Under the pieces are notes generated by a model. It saw only the letters and a program-made list of their open reading frames with translations, was not told where the DNA came from and made no database searches. From an uncultured Anaerolineaceae bacterium (GTDB lineage: Bacteria; Chloroflexota; Anaerolineae; Anaerolineales; Anaerolineaceae), in NCBI GenBank assembly GCA_937890875.1, contig CALAEB010000215.1, positions 1 to 7,032 of the forward strand: a stretch of DNA of 7,032 bases, read 5' to 3'. Shown here piece after piece: positions 5,990 through 7,032 of the stretch; the stretch's first letter is position 1; every line of letters starts with the position of its first letter. The position numbers were made by a program, and so were the translations under genes.

Positions 5990-6940
5990 TTACCAGCACA
6001 TTTCGTACCATTGATCGATATTGTCAGCTGTGATTGGAGCTGTCGGAGCAAGAATCTCGTCTGCAACAACACGCTCCACGGAAATGTCGTATGCAGCGCG
6101 GACCGCATAGACCCCGACTAAATAACTCATCTGTAACGCTGTCCCGGCCATTTCACCGTTTTTAATAGCGGCACATGCGTCAACATTACCGTTTGTACCA
6201 TAAATCGCAATTTCGCTATCGTAACCGGCTGCCTTGATGGATTCCACAACTCCAATCGCCATCGGATCATCAACGGCATAGACAATATCGATACCGGCAG
6301 GGAAACGGGTCAGCAAATCGGTCATCAAAGTCATGGCCTTATCTTTGCTCCATCCGGCCGGCTGGTCAGAAATTATCTCATAATTTACGCCGGCATCCGC
6401 CCATGCCTGCTGTGCTCCGGCAACCCGATTTACATAATCTGTTTGCCCCGGATTTCCGCCAATGATTACAACTTTCGCTTCCTTATCGCCGAATTTCTCA
6501 ACCATCATTTTACCGACCGCATAACCCTGGTCAATACTTTGAGAGCCGACAAAAGCCCGGGTGTATTTTTTTCCCTCAGGTGCCACATCAGCGTTTTGAG
6601 TCAGAACCGGAATACCTGCTTCATAAGCTTTCTTGATCGGAGCGACCACAGCAGTTGGATCAATCGCATTCACGACGATCACATCAGCTTTCCGTGAAAT
6701 ACAATCTTCAATCATGGAAGCCTGCTTCTGCGGATCTGCAGCGGGATCAAAAAAGGTTACATCTGCGCCATAAATTGCCGCTTCATCATTCATTCCTTGT
6801 GTAATCGCGGTGATTGAAGGATGATCCGCATTATTATGCACAACGCAAATCTCAAGTTTGCCGTCAGCATCCGCCTGAACAGGGATGAAGACAGCCAAAC
6901 AAACAACACACAAAACAAACAGGACTATACTCTTTTTCAT
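5990..6940 (-). CDS. Sugar ABC transporter substrate-binding protein (RbsB-like)
   Basis: Predicted periplasmic receptor that captures a sugar-like solute and delivers it to an ABC permease, 316 residues. Residues 1-25 form a signal peptide: Lys2-Lys3, hydrophobic core IVLFVLCVVCLAVFI, then PVQADA with cleavage likely after Ala23 or Ala25. Cys11 and Cys14 lie in the core without a lipobox, so the protein is probably soluble rather than a lipoprotein. The mature part is a type-1 periplasmic-binding (Peripla_BP_4) fold: LEICVVHNNADHPSI (29-43), then ADVIVVNAIDPTAV, GIPVLTQNADV, VVIIGGNPGQTD, DIVYAVDDPMAIG and AIYGTNGN, the usual alternating strands and ligand loops of ribose/galactose-type receptors. 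ATG at 6940 has a strong AGGAG at 5 bases. It is the first gene of the cassette seen here. Neither permease nor ATPase follows, so they are upstream beyond the window or unlinked. The ligand is unknown. Confidence 0.94.
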   Translation of the reverse strand: MKKSIVLFVLCVVCLAVFIPVQADADGKLEICVVHNNADHPSITAITQGMNDEAAIYGADVTFFDPAADPQKQASMIEDCISRKADVIVVNAIDPTAVVAPIKKAYEAGIPVLTQNADVAPEGKKYTRAFVGSQSIDQGYAVGKMMVEKFGDKEAKVVIIGGNPGQTDYVNRVAGAQQAWADAGVNYEIISDQPAGWSKDKAMTLMTDLLTRFPAGIDIVYAVDDPMAIGVVESIKAAGYDSEIAIYGTNGNVDACAAIKNGEMAGTALQMSYLVGVYAVRAAYDISVERVVADEILAPTAPITADNIDQWYEMCW

Positions 6941-7032
6941 CTTTACTCCTTTTTTCCTCGCCCGATTTTTTCAGGCAGGTTTAACTTATTCGCGTTTACC
7001 GTAGGACTGAAGCTGCAAGTTTCTTTTGATAT
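6941..7032 (-). other. Upstream edge of the operon: leader or end of an unseen gene
   Basis: These 92 bases precede the binding protein. On the minus strand all three frames are open from the edge and then close, at a TAA between the AGGAG and the ATG, or at TAA codons further up, so the tail of an upstream gene could be in any of them (for example one ending SYGKRE or one ending AASVLR). I see no convincing -35/-10 pair, so the operon promoter probably lies outside the window. Confidence 0.3.

Overview
Seven protein-coding genes, one partial, plus a broken gene remnant. I see no rRNA, tRNA, CRISPR array, insertion sequence or phage gene. The organism cannot be named from the sequence. It is a bacterium with strong GGAGG-type ribosome binding sites and intermediate GC. 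The sugar-binding protein has a plain signal peptide with no lipobox cysteine, which fits a cell with an outer membrane (for example a spirochaete or other Gram-negative anaerobe) better than a Gram-positive, where such proteins are normally lipoproteins. The ferredoxin-like cysteine motif in one flavoprotein fits an anaerobic or microaerobic lifestyle.

Left part (1-2295): the C-terminal 220 residues of a BaeS-like sensor histidine kinase run rightward off the left edge. Converging on it from the right are an NfsB-like nitroreductase and an iron-sulfur-flavoprotein-like FMN protein, both on the minus strand. Between the FMN protein and the kinase lies a decayed piece of an aldo/keto reductase gene, recognisable only by reading three frames in succession. 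The FMN protein has its own candidate promoter with a 19-base spacer, the geometry used by MerR-family activators. FMN protein plus former aldo/keto reductase look like the remains of a small redox or electrophile-stress unit.

Right part (2377-7032): a minus-strand cassette reads, in order of transcription, periplasmic sugar-binding protein, nitrilase-superfamily C-N hydrolase, zinc-dependent polyol-type dehydrogenase and Gfo/Idh/MocA oxidoreductase, followed by a candidate rho-independent terminator at about 2376-2403. Spacing between genes is loose (152, 220 and 58 bases), and the first two gaps hold inverted repeats. The transporter permease and ATPase are not here and would lie beyond position 7032 if linked. 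By eye this cassette is more AT-rich than the kinase end of the window.

Taken together, the right part looks like an uptake-and-catabolism operon: a solute is captured in the periplasm, then in the cytoplasm oxidised by one or two NAD-dependent dehydrogenases, with an amide or similar C-N bond cleaved by the hydrolase. The substrate is unknown. That enzyme combination is the most interesting part of the window.
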